From: Patiria pectinifera
Lineage: Eukaryota; Echinodermata; Asteroidea; Valvatida; Asterinidae
Direction: 5' to 3'
Assembly (NCBI GenBank): GCA_029964075.1
Contig: CM057147.1
Span: 19,365,513-19,429,512, forward strand
Length of the DNA stretch: 64,000 nucleotides
A model generated the notes under the pieces. That model saw only the letters and a list, made by a program, of their open reading frames with translations. It did no database searches and was not told the DNA's origin. Shown one piece after another: positions 23,119 through 36,809 of the stretch. Position 1 is the first letter of the stretch. Each line of letters begins with the position of its first letter. Made by a program: the position numbers and the translations under genes.

Positions 23119-23418
23119 CAAGGCAGAGGACTTGTCAAAAAGGCTAGTTGCACTGTTGCATCTGTGACCCTGGCCAGACGTGGTTCGGGGTGTTTTTTGA
23201 CACTCATGGTGGAGCCCGTCCAGGGGCGTTGCCAGTTTGTGCCGATGAGCCCTTCTCTGAAGATTTGCATCGGCGTGTTTGTGTTGAGCATTAAGTACGT
23301 CGTGCCCGTTCTCATCATGACGTACTCATATGTCAAGATACTGACAAGGCAGAGGACTTGTCAAAAAGGCTAGTTGCACTGTTGCATCTGTGACCTTGGC
23401 CAGACGTGGTTCGGGGTT
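23119..23418. repeat. Direct repeats of about 75 bp flanking a GPCR fragment
   Basis: A unit starting caaggcagaggacttgtcaa and ending 'cagacgtggttcgggg' followed by T runs occurs at 23119-23197 and again at 23345-23418. The copies differ at about one or two positions (gacccTgg / gaccttgg). The unit is not seen elsewhere in the window. The interval between the copies is exactly the GPCR fragment. Confidence 0.85.
23198..23345 (+). pseudogene. GPCR gene fragment (helix 4 end to helix 5)
   Basis: These 148 bases match 19389-19535 of the nested GPCR with about three differences. One Glu to Lys change (LSIEYVV to LSIKYVV) is among them. The piece encodes [20 protein letters not shown] and helix 5 up to YVKILT. 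It has no start, no other helices, and is bounded by direct repeats. It is a partial duplicate and cannot make a receptor. The very high identity means a recent origin or gene conversion. Confidence 0.9.
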
Positions 23419-26400
23419 GTTTTTTTTTTGGGGGGGGGGGACAAAGCTGCACCCTGGGGCCGGGCCCTAACCCTGGAGACTGACGACGCATGCTCCCCAG
23501 GGGTATAATTATCAAATATTGCACCAGGAGGGGAACCTGTCAGTGAGGAGTCATCGATTGGTTCAAAACGTGTGATAACATTGGACATGATTTTGACACT
23601 GTGGGGTGCAGGCGTGCAGCACAATGCACGATAGAATTTCACTTCGTTTTAGTTTTCTTTATATAACTTAGGCCTATGCACTGATTCATTTTGTTGCTAT
23701 TATTTTGGGCTCAGTAATTATTGACTCGAGATGTTATTTTAGTCTCGTGATCATCAAAAGAGGGCGCAACTTTGTGAGTACGAGTACGGGTGCTCTGTCA
23801 CGAGTACGAGTATATAGTTGTTGTTTTTTGCGAAGTAGAGTACGCTACATTCTCATGGCATAAGTACGACTATTACCAACAACTACTTAGTACAAGCACG
23901 ATCGAGTGCTACAAAGTTGAGTGGGTAGTGCCAGGTTGCATAAACTGGTCGGACCAAGGTTTGACTAGGTTTGATTTTGCCGTCATTGTATTGATATTGG
24001 GATAAACTAGGTTTAGGTAAGGCTATAGTGTTTAGTTTGGTTGGAGTTGGTTTGAAATAGGTTAGGCTGGTTTGGTTGGATTGGACTGGGTTACTGCACT
24101 CATTAAAAAGTCACCATTGAAACAGCTGAATCAACAAGTAAGAAAAAAATTCACAGCAAGAGCTATTTCTCTTGTTTGTTAACAAATGCAAGTTTGCAAA
24201 TTGTATTTTGGGACGTTAGTGAGCAAATATCCGACTTTGTATAGTCGTGACTTGTGAAACTGTTCTGAAGTTTTTATTCATTTTGTGAAGACACCTATTT
24301 TTCCTAATCGATTTTATCCCTTTTATATATTTCCAACTCGCACTTTCACTGGGTCACATAAAAATCCCTCACTATATTGGACATTACCTTTTCATTGCCA
24401 AGCCTATTTTAAATGTACCGTGAGTAGAATAACACTGACTGCGGGAACTCTTATGGCGTAGCCTGTTGTTGTGGTCAACGTTATTTTCATTGGAAGTTCA
24501 TCCGAATGTCATAATGTCCTACAAAAAAATTATATGAATCAACAACAGGTACACGCCTGTTGTATGATAACCCCCCCCCTTTCATGTTTTTGTAGTGCAA
24601 AATAAATACATCCATAACACAACAGTTGTCGAACAGCAGTGAAAACAACTTCTTAAGTCACTTCACAGAGCAACACTGGAGTTATTCTTGCGCTGATGAA
24701 AAGAACACCCATTTACCAAACTTCGGCTTAAGCCGCAAGAGTCAAAACACTTTCGCGCGTTTCCCCCCCTCTTTTGAGCAGTTGAACTGTAAGTAAACGG
24801 GTCGTCCCTCATATTTTGATAGCGAAGAACTTGGAGAATAAAGCAACTTTAACCTCAAGGTATTGATTCTATTCTGGAGTGTGAGTATAAAAGTGGGGGA
24901 ATGGACTTTTTTTCGTGGATACAGGCAGACTTTGAAGGAAAAAAAACATCCTCTGCACAAATATGACCTATAGGATGAATAAGTAGACCTATTGGCACTA
25001 GAAAGTCCCCGCGTTGCAAACTTGGTCCCGGCAGTTTGGCTGCGCTGGTGCAAGGTACATGACTTGTACGTAACCCAAGATTTCTTCTACACGGTGCGGG
25101 GTAAGTTGCTTGGCGGGATACCACAGGCAGAAAATTCAGGAGTTTCGATACAAATAAGTTTCAGTTAAGGTGAGTTATTTCACACTCACTCTAGTTACAT
25201 GAATACGTATTTTAAATAAATATTCATTAACTATCGAAGGAAAAGTATATAGGTGTATAAACTGATGTCCGAAATTTGAGAATGAGCAGAGTTAACCTTA
25301 TGGGTTTTTAGGGTTTTAATCCAAAATATGAACTCTGAAAGGTATAAAGCTTGAAAGTAAACTGATTTTTTTTTACTCAAAAGATGATTTTCAATTGAAA
25401 AGGAATCTCGTATAAAAAGTCATTAAAAAAGAAATTCCGTTCATCTTTCGGACTTTTTACTATACGTCCAATGGAAAATGATAACAATTATTGCTCTAAC
25501 TTTGATAAACAACTGCAGCGTAAATGATGCTGTTAGCAGTAAAATCTCTGACGGAAAATAGCGAAATGTTGTTGTTTGTCGCAACATGACTTTATTAGCA
25601 AGTTAAGTGTAACTTAATTAAACGAGACAAGTCAAGCCTCATAAACCAAACTCGGATCTCAGAGCACACAAAATTCCATCGAAATAAATCAAAAGGGATT
25701 TTCACTGAAAGTCTTTTCATGCATGTGGTTTACCACAACAGCCCATTCATTGGCGTCATGGGGTAATCCTATACAATAGCACTACACTCACCGTTAGTGA
25801 GTGTTAGTTGGTTCAAAGGTGACTCTACAGTGTATATAGGCTGGCCAATGGTACCAGCAGTGATATTGCGATATTGATCGCAAGTAGACACTTCCATGAT
25901 ACCCTTGTTATAAGTCAAACATTTTTGATTTTACATTACTACATTGCACAAGTATACACTAGATAAAAGATTGGCATTCCGTTAAATGCCGAGTTTCTGA
26001 ACGGCAATTATGCGTTTGCATAGCGGGATTCCACACAAAACAAACAAGCAATTCGTATATGAACACAGCATTACATGCATTATAATCCTATTTAAAGCTC
26101 ATGAATATTCATATTACTAAACTGGATACTTTTATAAGCACACACGCCCCTCTCGATATGTGAGCAACAGTGATGGGAGTTTGGCATTTGGTGGACGGTT
26201 TGTGCCCTGGTAGGATTACCGACTATGCATTCCATCAATGCATTAAAGACTAATCTTTAATTCCTGGACAGTTGTTCCAAGGTGATGTGCTATATTACTG
26301 TGTATAGCATTTCCATATAGGCTTATGCAAAAGATCGCAAAGACCTTACCAAAAATTAACGGGAAAAGACGACACTGGGGAGATTCTATTTCATTTGGGC

Positions 26401-29400
26401 AAATCATCGTCGAAGACACTTTCTCAAGGTAGGTCTCTTTTTATATTTTGGCTGTACGCTGCTTTTTTTGTCAGTAAGATGCTAGCACTATTTTATGACT
26501 TTCCCCAAAACATACTTATACGCATACATGTATTCTTTTTTTGACGCTTCGCAAACTAAAACGCACCGTGTTGATCTTTAACAATTATTCTAAGCTAAAA
26601 GTGATTGTCATGATAATACAGGTTCTTATATAGCGCTGTTAACAAGATCACAGCGCTTTACAAAGAAAAAAAACAATATAAAAAAAACTAATCGGAATGT
26701 CAATTCGTCTGCTGACATTGAAATTAGTAGTAACAACGATTATTGAAGAAACATAACATGGAGTGAAAGTTGATAAAAAAAAAATTCGAGAAGATTTGAC
26801 TTGATTATAGAGTAAATCAGAACCCAGTGAAGGTAAAGTAATTTCTGTTTTACTAAATTAGGGTGCGAGCACTGCAGGATTTTTCAGTTGACATTTTAAG
26901 TTTATACCAAACTCGATCATTGTGCATTCGTCTTTAACAGTCGATTTTATAGCACCATTCAATGAAAAAAAACTTCTCGAGATTTGTCACATCAGCTAAA
27001 GGCAAATGTTGATATAACCCTTTTTCAAAGTGCCCACTGAAAAGAAGTCACATTCATTATATTCTTTGTGACTGATCTAGAAAGGAGTGCGTGGGTTTTG
27101 ACGGGTTTATTTTTTTTTTGTATACCCACTGACTTGTGTGCGTCATGTATGGTATATAGGCCTACTTTGCGATCATTTCATTTGACCTTGAATTTCATAT
27201 TTAAGCATGTATTAAAAATGAGTTGCTTTAATTAAATACATAATTAAAGCTCCTGCATTACCGGAGTGAAGGCCTATTACTAAAAAAAACAAGCGCTCCA
27301 AACGGGGGATTAATTACTTCAGTCTATAAAGAGTGTGATATCATTATTATTTTCACAGAAGCCTTGGGATTCTTTGTAACATTTACACGTTGTAACTGTA
27401 CGTCTCCTCCCTCAATGAAGCCTGCCCCAAGGCTCATAAGGTAGGACTTTATAGGTACAGACATTTGGCACAGTATCTGGCAGACAATAATAGCCCAACA
27501 CCGCGGGGCATGATTGCAGACATCACATTACATCAGCTCTTAATCACCATAACGACGTGTACCACTAGATGGGAGAAAAGATCAGCTGAGTTGTTAACCT
27601 TTCCACGACGACACTCTCGAAGAGAACATGTAAGAGAGCCTGGGGTTTGCACATGCTTAGCGCTGGTACTTTACGTGCTGGTGGTACAGGGAGAGCAATT
27701 TCATTACGGGGATGAAATTCCAACTCCAGCGGGTCGTCCCGAGGTTGGACGCGGGGCCGGCAACAGCATGAACGGCGCCGTCGGTGTGAGGGTGCACGCT
27801 CGCTGAACTTTCTGCCCACTCGATGATTTTTTTCTTCTTCAGTAATACCGGTGGTCTTCCGTGGTTGAATATGCTGATGCACGCATTAATCCTATCAATA
27901 ATATCAATGCAAGTTCTTTATCTAATTTTTGCTCTTTAAATTGTTTCTTTGGTCTTCAGGATTCCATTTCATTTCCCCTCCATCTCCTTTACGTGCCTCA
28001 TCATCGTTAGCCCATATCTTTGTTACCAGTGCCTCGAAAGAGGCTAAGACATGCAAAATCACTGCAAGTAATTTCCTTAACTTTTGATAAACAAGAGAGA
28101 TAACACAGTCTCCGACGCTTGATAAACATTTGTTAAACCTACCACTATTTCTATTTTTTTTTTGTAGCTCAATCATTCGGTTCTAAAAAGTTCACATCTG
28201 TACAATAATTGTAACAGTCAACAATTCTGTTCACCGTAAACGCCTGAAGCTCTATAGTCGAAAACTTTTTTTTTCGAACCAAACAGTCAATTTGGGCTAA
28301 TCACTGGCTCATAATGCACCGTTTAGGGGGTCGGCTCCAGGCCCCCCTTCCCCTCCATTCAACCCCCACAATGACCCACATCCAATCGAATTAAACCTGA
28401 AATCTGCTGCCTCAGGGGGTTAACCTGAGGGGGTTTCAAACAAAGTTTCCACTGAGGTCAACATATTGTGTTCCATATGGGACTGTTCAAGTTTTAACTT
28501 GGAATTTCATGGCTGTCGCTGCGAGGGTACATTTTGCTGTGCTATAATACTGTTCTTCGTGAAATTTGACAGGAACCGTGTTGAAAAGAACTCCCTCTGC
28601 AAAAAAGGCTACTTTACTGGCACCTGGAGGGCAACAGTCACTTCATAAACATTTCTGTTCATCCATTCAAGTTTCAGAATTCAATCTTATGCCGACATCT
28701 GGATTATGGTATTAAGATCTGATATTTCCGAGTCAATCACATAAGTCTATAATTGATTCCATTCCAATTTCAATTTCGATACCTTTCAGCACGACTTACC
28801 GGATTAGTGCAGACTGGAAAATATTTGTCGTGCAATTGAATTTGACTGGCTGTAAACATTTCTCCACAAACTTACCGTAGTTACGACATTATTATTCATT
28901 TTTTTTCACAATTTAATTCACTTTGACACAATCGTGTCGGCTATTATACTATCCTGAACTATCCCGTACCGGTACCATTTCCAATGGTCCTGTAACTCAC
29001 AGATTCGAGTCCCGTCTTACTGAGCATGCAATACGGCGGACTTCTTGACAACATGAGCACTTTTCATGCACTCGAAACGAAACGAAACAAAACTCGACAA
29101 AACACAGAACGGAGGACCTGGTTCTGTATGCCTTTCGGCCTACAAAGAAGGCCATATTTTAAACGCGACGGCTTCTTACGGCACTAGAGTTTAAATGGCT
29201 GACGAATTATGTGTAAATAAGCCCAATTGTCTTCCCGAAATGACAGGTGCAAAATCTAATTGATACCGATACCAAGAAAGTCGGCGACATTGGGTTGCGA
29301 ACAGCAGGAGTAACCCTAACCCGGTTAAGTTAAATAGAATGCTGGGTATTTCAACCAAGTATCACGAACAGTTTCCACCCATTTTGCATGTTATTTTGTT

Positions 29401-30183
29401 AAACATTTCACCTGAACGTCAAATTTTTTCCATGTCTCCTACAAAACAACCTTTGATCTGTCATAAACATTAAACATCTTTTCAGTAACAATATTTCAAA
29501 CATCGTTACCTAAATTCTTCTTCTAAGTCGTCAAGGCCTATAGTTAATTCAATTCAAGCCTCTTGTCCGGTCCCCTATTTATCTCGATATGCTAATAGAA
29601 TGTAACAAACCTTTGATTCATTACTCTTTGAACATTCTTTGTCGATGTTCCAGACGGCATAAATCAGACACCATATCAGCTACCTCGCAAGTCAGTTTTC
29701 GATTGATAAATCAGTGAAATCAATATTTCAGCGAGGGGAAATCAACTCCAGCAGTTTCCAATTTGTTTTCCAAAAACATTTTAAGGAGTAACCAAATCTG
29801 TTATGCAAAATGCAAGGTCCCCTCTCCCAGAAGCATTGCGTGTTAGGGTGAGTGGCATTGGGATACCTTTTTTTCAATTGAAACGAAAGCATCACTGTGT
29901 TTTCACTGCAGGACACATCTGAATTGGTGTTACACCCAGCGACCAATGAGAGAACAGTAAGACCACCACTGTGAGGTACGTCTACCCAATTCCCGCCCCC
30001 ATCTGTGTTCCCACGACCGTCGTGAATCGGGCAGCTGCTTCGCTGTCTAAATTCCCAGGACTCGAGAGTCTTCCAGGACTTAATCGAGCCCGTCGGACCA
30101 AAATTTGGGATTACTCACCAACTTGGAATTACATCTCATCCAGAGAAAAAGTTCCTAGCTGTATTTCACCGAAGGAGGACAGG

Positions 30184-33100
30184 ATGATCCCCCTTCTAGT
30201 GTTTTGTTTGGCTTGGAGCCATCTTTGGTCGCCCGTGAGAGCGTCTTGCCGTGACGGGGGTCAGTTCGGCGGAGCTCTGTGCTGCCAGGGGAAGGATCTT
30301 AATTGTGTGGCGGAGGGTTACAGGGTCAACTCGCCTTACTACCACGAGACCTGCTTCTGCGACAAGGCGTGTGTGGATAGCAGGGACTGCTGCTCTGATT
30401 ACGAAGCTGCCTGTCCAGGTAAGGACACTTTGGGGTGATGGGAGTGGTGCGGTGGTGGTGGTAAGGGGGATGCTGAGATGTGGGTGGGGTGGTGGTGATA
30501 GATGGGTGATTGGTGAGAAGTGTGAGGATTGTGGCGGTGGTGAAGAAGGAGGGTATAATGAAGGTGAATATGGTAGTGGTGACAATTGTAATGATGGTGA
30601 CAATGGTGATAACGGTGGTGATGACTGGGTCGATGATGGTGATCATTGTGAAGAAGATGTAGGTGATGAAAGTGGAAATGGTGACAATTATGATTGTGGT
30701 TACTGTGGTAAAGACTGAATAACGATCATCATTATAAAAAGAGGGTTATAAAGAGGATAATGCCTGAATAATGGTGATGGGGGTAAGGATGGTGATGATG
30801 ATTCATTCATTCATTCATTCATAATTGTTCATTCATTCATTCGGATTGTGATGCTGTAACCGATACTGTTGTTGCTGCTTATGATGCTGATGATAATGTC
30901 GATGATGATGGTGTGAAGAAGTTGACGATGGTGTTGAAGACAGTGCGTATAGGTTGATATTGCTACTGCTCATGGTGGTAAAGTATGAGGCAAAAGATGC
31001 ATGGTGCGTATAGCGAGGATGGTTCAAATTGACAATGATTGTGCTGATATTAATGATGGTGAATTAATGTGACGATAGATCAGCTCACGATGACAACCAC
31101 TAACGTGGAGTGTTTAGTATGATACTGTAAAGACGCAACAAGGTAAATGGTGCATTGTGATGACGAGTGCGAATGTGTTCACAGTTTTGACTATTTGAGG
31201 TGGGGATGATCGTAATGAAAACACGACAATTCCCATCGATCGATTACGATCACCAAAATTACCACAATAATCATATTTTTTTCCCACCTCAAGCTGCAAT
31301 TATAAAAATCAGTGACTCAGATTGCGGCACATCTGCACGAGTTCCTTTTTCATATTTTCCCGCAAGACATAAATACATTGCTGGGAATTTCCAGTCGAGT
31401 GTGATGTTTATACCAAGACCTGGGAGCCACTTCGAACGTTGAAAACTACATTCCATTTGTCGCATTTTATTTAGGCCCAACTATTTCCGTCGTGTCAACT
31501 TATAGGTGTAATTTACAGGATGATTCTCAGTGTTGACGGAGTAAACCACTGGAATTCTTTAACTGTCTCAAGCTTTCATTGACAAGCAATAGAAAAAAAC
31601 CTGGCTGGTGGATATGCCATTACACATTAATATCTTTTGGCACAGATCGATGTCCTTATAGACGGTACAATTTAGTTGAATTCTAAAACGAAGTTTAAAT
31701 TCTCAATTGAAATCTCGATTCATGTATTGCATTTTTTAGGCCTATAACTTGTTTCCCATTTTAATAGAATTCTGGCCTCCATACAACTTTCAAACCGGCT
31801 CAATTTACGAAAATGTCAATCCTTCATATACCAAGAAGGATATTCTTATCCTTAAAAGTGTGCCATGCAGAGCTGTATGTGTGGTCTTGTTTTGCTGTTG
31901 AGCGTGTGGTTGTGTGTTTAACAAAACAAAACGTGACGATTTTGAATTCCACCGTGACATTTCATTTGGCCACTGACCCAAATATTCGACCTAAAAATAT
32001 CTCCTAAAATAAACTGCTTCAAGTATCAAAAACTACGAGGCCGACACATCTCGCCATATGGACAACATCTCGCAACTCGGTATTAAAAATTCTTTCAATG
32101 ATGAAATACTGTTGCCATACCTAGATGTAGAACAAAAGATATTCCAATAGCTTTTTTCCCCACGCGCTGCATCTCTTTGGAATTCCTTGCCTGGTGCTTG
32201 TTTCCCTCCAACCTGTGATCTGTCCTGGTTCAAGAGGACTGCTAAATCCTACCTTTGGTATTTCTGATTACTTACACTTCTGTTTATTTCTCCTGTAGCC
32301 ATGTACCTTGAGTGCATGGCTTTTAGCGTTGTTCAGGGAAAAAATGCATTAAAAAAATAGATTATTCACTCCGTACACCAATTAATTAAAATAAACATCA
32401 CTTGATCAATATAGCTCAAGACGATATGCTTTCATTACAAATTGTTGTATTAATTGGGGGACCTTTAGAGGTAATTAATTTTTGACTCTTTAGCGGAAAA
32501 TGACATAGTGTGGCTCGATTAGTGATGTACAAAACAGGGCATAATGTGGTGACTTCTAAGGAAATTCTGGCGCTCCTTGAGATTTTTTTTTCTATTTGCG
32601 AAATTTCACAATATTGTCTCCTTTAAAACAAGTCAACACATTAAAACAAACAAACAAACAAACAAACAAACACCCCAACAAACAAACAGACAACCCATCA
32701 ATGTAGGACAGTGAAATGTGACATTGAGCACACCATGGTGCCCGTCACGACGACTCTCTCAAAAAATCTCCTGGATTTGAAATCAAAAAACAAATTGTCA
32801 ACAAAATGTCCTCGGGCGCCCTAGGCTATTAAAAAAAATTAGACGAATGAAAGAAGTTTGTCAAGTTTTGCCTGTTAACAGTTTGCTAACAACATCCCCT
32901 GTGGACAGACAATACCGAACACATTTTTAAAAATCACAGGGGGTGGCACGGTCAGATAAATACCGGGGCTCACAGGGCGTGGGGTGAAAGCACTTTCACC
33001 TTGGGGCAGCTGTTGAGAATCCAGGGCATTGGCACGCGTGGAAACAGCACGGTACCTTTCTGAGCATCAGGGGCATATTTCCCACAACTGTTGCATTTCA

Positions 33101-35941
33101 AACTTAAAGCAAACGATTTTTCTATCATAGGTTACATTTTGGCAACATAGTACTCGAGACCACGACAAGTCGTCACAAATTAACGCACAGTGAAGTCAAT
33201 CACATGTCATCCATCATGCACGCCCAATTCAAGTCACAAGCTATGTCTCAACTGACAAAGACCTCTTTTTTTTGTTCCTCCCATGTTTTGACCGAACCCG
33301 TGATGGACTTTTGATGGACTTGATTACGCACTTTTTCTTTAAACAGTTAACTGCTTATTGTCCGAATCACGCTGAAATTCAATCATCTCAGACATATCAT
33401 AACAACATTTTGGGGGGGGGGGTGGCGAATTTTGATATTAATATCTTCTCTTGCGAAGGAAAATGTCTAACTACTCGCTAATATCTCTGAATGTACTACA
33501 TTTACTACCTAAAAATACATCTCGAGTTCCTAAAAAATGTTCACGAACAAAGTTTGAGGTTTTTTGGAGGGAGGGTAATAAAACGGCCCAACCTAAGTCA
33601 ATCCTGTTTACACTTCCATCTATAATTCATTCAACAATGATCAACTTGTCCAAATTTTTTACGATAGGCTTATTTTGTCAGTCATCTTTATTCTTTAATT
33701 TTCACTTCATCATCTTCCTCCAACCCTCTGGCTCTTAAGTACGAGTCTCACGAACACAAACACACTTTGATTTTTTTCCGAGCACACAATTTTTGTTGCT
33801 ACCTAAAAGTCCTGCCATTATAATGGGTGTCCTTAAAGTGTCTACTGCCTACTCAATCTTAACTATTTCCATGATTTTTCTACCGCATCTTTTCTTTTTA
33901 GCCGTGGACTGTGAGGTCTCCTCATGGAGCTACTGGAGCGGATGCAGCGTACTGTGCGGTATCGGCGTCAGCGAACGAAGACGCTACAAGATCAAGGACC
34001 CCGAAAATGCAGGAGATAAGTGTCCCCCTTTCCGCCAAATGAGGGCGTGCTTCGCAAGCTTCTGTGAAACCAATGAGATCCCTGCTAACGGTAAATAAGG
34101 CAAAAACTTTTTCCCTAAGTACGAAACATGTTGACGACGGAAAATTCCAAAAATGCTCTGCCATGACTTGACATACAATACTGCACAAAATGACTGCACC
34201 CAAAACAACTTACATTCAAAGTACATTGGAAATACCGTTTCTAAATCTAATAGGTTTAACACACCCAACTACATGTAAACTCCATCAATGCACCAAATGT
34301 TAAATTAAAAAATATCCGACTAAATTTTTTATTTGACTCTCACAATTTGGTAATCTTTCCCAGGTATTGCACTAGTCCTTCCATACTCCTACAATGCAAG
34401 AAGGAACGATCCGGATTTGAATCGCATGAAGAATTTCCTCATTAGTTTGGGCCAGTACAAACCGTAAGTTTTTGATTCAGAAAACAAGCACGAATGTTAG
34501 TGGTATGTAGCAAATGATATGATGCAAATTTATTTACTTTATCTACGGATATAAACACGAGTTTTAAAATAGTGTTAAGAGATATACCGGGGTTAGAATT
34601 TCCGGTCATTTATGTAGGCTGTAACAGTAACACGTGCAAATTTAGGAGCACGATGAATTGTTTATGAAATTCAGGTACTGGTTCGTATGACTTGTGTACT
34701 GACGAAACGACACGGGTCTACATCTAACGATAGTGCCTATAGTGGCATTCTACAAAGATGTGCTAGAAATGGGGGAGTAAATTCTTCTTACAAACGTTTT
34801 TACAAACGTTTCGCAGATACATTATTAATAATGACATGTACTTACTATTTATTGTCTTGGTTTTCCACATTCCATAGCTTTGACAGTTACTGTGTGTATT
34901 TCAAGGTGACTGGGAGGAACAAAAGCTGTCGATCCAATCGAGATAGCGTGTGGGCCAACATCATCAAAAAAGGTATTCCGAAAAGTGAATGACCCCCAAA
35001 AGTGAACATTCCCTGCGCTGTTTTGAGCGTTTGTTTAGCTCGAACTGATAATTGAAGTCCAAACGTCATGCCATATTTCTGCCAGATGGCAAAAAGAATG
35101 TGACTGGTGGTTTCCAAGGTGAAAATGTTGCAAGAATGCCATGCCAACCATTCCAGCCCTGGCCACATGTACCCGGAGTGACCTTTTCCGAGTTTCCCGC
35201 CCAACGTGTTGACGGTGTCTAGAAGGAATTTTGGAATTTTCAAAACTATTCTTGATTGAAGAAAACTACAAGAGAAGTGAACACTTTGGGGTCACCGTCA
35301 ATTTTAATGCACAAATTATTGATGTCGAATGTGGATATTCAATTCGTGAGGTTTTTTGGTAAATACTTATTACGCGATCTCCTTCAGGGTACCGTTGATT
35401 TGGACATGTTCTTGGTCGTCTGCTCGCTGCTCATAAACATGGCTCGTTCAAATTTCCATTCACTGAGTATTTGCAAAGGGTGTTTAATTAGTTCTCTGAT
35501 CCTTTTTCTTAATATTGATGAAGAAATTAAGAAATGGACCACAGGTCTGATGTCTACCAAGGTTGCTTGCTACTTTTCAGGGAAAAGTTGAGGAAAAATT
35601 TTAAAATGTAGGCTACTTTGTTGCGGTCATTTTTCAAAATGGGCACGCAAAACATAAGCAAGTCTCCATCCTGGTGCTAGTTACGTTATTCATGACTTTG
35701 TTTCTTAGAATTCCATGTTATTTCAAATTTTTGGTGTCGTTATTTATCAGGTACATTAGTCTGCGTGGAATGTACCCAACCTGCCTTCGACAACGACGGC
35801 CGGTGTCGCGGGGAAGGCACCGAGGGGAAACGGACGCGCTGGTCGGCGGTGGATCTGCCCAAGTGCCGGGGCCGCTGGGTCCAGACATCGATACAGGAAA
35901 AATGCAAGTGCAATACGGGCTCCGATTTAATATTTATTTGA
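30184..35941 (+). CDS. SBSPON: Somatomedin B and thrombospondin type 1 protein (RPE-spondin-like)
   Basis: Five exons: 30184-30418, 33902-34090, 34364-34463, 34878-34972 and 35751-35941. Phases close exactly, giving 269 residues against 264 in human SBSPON. Residues 1-21 are a signal peptide (IPLLVFCLAWSHLW). Residues 22-78 form a cysteine-rich somatomedin B domain (CFCDKACVDSRDCCSDYEAAC). Residues 81-135 form a thrombospondin type 1 repeat with WSYWSGC. The C-terminal part has SYCVYFKVTG, then VCVECTQPAF and RWVQTSIQEKCKC, ending LIFI like the vertebrate protein. The secreted product is presumably an extracellular-matrix component; its role in invertebrates is not known to me. The small fourth exon is placed because it alone restores frame and matches the family's YCMEF segment. 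The frame is open upstream but the first ATG is the one preceding the signal peptide. Confidence 0.93.
30801..30842. repeat. (ATTC)n microsatellite
   Basis: Two runs of ATTC units, separated by 'ataattgtt', lie in SBSPON intron 1, beside triplet-rich DNA. Confidence 0.9.
32644..32690. repeat. (AAAC)n microsatellite
   Basis: About seven uninterrupted AAAC units, then 'acccc', then further AAAC units, in SBSPON intron 1. Confidence 0.9.
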
Positions 35942-36316
35942 ACCACCAGAAAAGCCGGATCTCCATCAGGGATTTATTATGCAATCAGTGTAGGTTATTT
36001 CTCCTGAAGTTTAAAGTTTGTTTGGTAAATCCAGATCAAATTGATGCAGATACAAAGACCTTATTTGCATAAACCTTGTCCCCCCCCCCCCATTAAACAA
36101 AAAAAATAACTCCCCAAAATGTAATCGTTGCTTACGATGGCTTACCATAATACTCGATGTCAGCCGTTTTGTAAACTTAGGTATTGTTTTGAAGACTGGA
36201 GTTGTTAAACTTTTCATATAATACTCATCAGACATGGCGCTATGTATCTTTTTTTTTTTTTTTTTTTTTTTTAAGTAACTCACTTCTAGCGTACCTTCAA
36301 CATTGGCAGTTTTATA

Positions 36317-36322
36317 AATAAA
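36317..36322 (+). terminator. Candidate SBSPON polyadenylation signal (AATAAA)
   Basis: AATAAA lies about 375 bases after the SBSPON stop codon, just before a MITE at 36432. Other AATAAA words occur on the plus strand near 38150 and 40014, so this is the nearest candidate, not a proven site. Confidence 0.35.
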
Positions 36323-36431
36323 GCTCTCTTGATAATCGCAAGGCAGTTAGAAATCTGAAAACTGAAGTCTTGTTCTGTACAAAATTGTTTTGTTTTTACT
36401 TTTAGGAAAAAATGAGTAGCAATCAATGTAA

Positions 36432-36809
36432 GGCCAAAAAAAATAAATAAGTCGGTCTCTGGTCAGCGCGCACGTCGATTTTAATCATGCGCGTCGATCT
36501 TTTTTTTCCAAAATGTTCCGCGGTAGCTCCAACAGCGCCCTCTATTTCCGCACCTCCTCATTTTTTTTTTTAACCAAAGAGCACCAAGGAATGGGAAATT
36601 GCACCAAGGCAAATGATCGAAAGCACCAAGGCAAATTATGGAGGACACCCATGTACATGAGGACACCAAAAAAGCAAAATAGTACCCCACCTTGTCTGTA
36701 CAATCCAAGCTTGAAGAAAAAAAAAAAAAAAAAGCCGCGTGGCCGCGTCAATTCCGGAACTTTGGTCTGACCAGAGACCAAATATATATTTTTTTTGGGG
36801 GGGGGGGCC
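36432..36809. mobile_element. Harbinger-like MITE, family B
   Basis: A 378-bp unit starting GGCCAAAAAAAATAAATAAG and ending in GGGGGCC, flanked by TAA on both sides. Subterminal inverted words are GGTCTCTGGTCAG and CTGACCAGAGACC. An 'aaaagccgcgtggccgcg' stretch near the right end resembles 'aaaagccgcgtcgccgc' of family A, so the families are related. It contains 'cagcgccctct' and no gene. Confidence 0.75.

Larger units (their letters stand above)
21553..30183. other. Gap between PIPOX and SBSPON
   Basis: No intact gene is recognised in 8.6 kb. Near 21800-21920 there is a CG-rich patch that could belong to the PIPOX promoter. A GPCR fragment between direct repeats lies at 23119-23418. A low-complexity GGTTTG-rich stretch is at about 23940-24100. 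A short 'tatagcgctgtt...cagcgctttaca' repeat lies near 26625-26665. Frames up to 113 codons near 27465-27882 overlap on both strands and match nothing known to me. The 5' UTR of SBSPON lies at the right end. Confidence 0.6.
30419..33901. other. SBSPON first intron with simple repeats
   Basis: The first 650 bases are rich in GGT/GAT/GAA triplets and give long but meaningless frames on both strands. An (ATTC)n tract follows at 30801-30842 and an (AAAC)n tract at 32644-32690. The remainder is AT-rich and unremarkable. Confidence 0.7.

Noticed and set aside
27465-27882. Overlapping frames of 113 and 105 codons on both strands
   Set aside because: A locally GC-rich patch keeps both strands open. 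Neither product resembles a known protein.
29000-29030. GATTCGAGTCCC on the plus strand, a possible tRNA B box
   Set aside because: No A box or cloverleaf upstream.
30251-30718. 155-codon plus-strand frame rich in Gly and Asp
   Set aside because: It starts in a wrong frame of SBSPON exon 1 and continues through GGT/GAT simple repeats in the intron.
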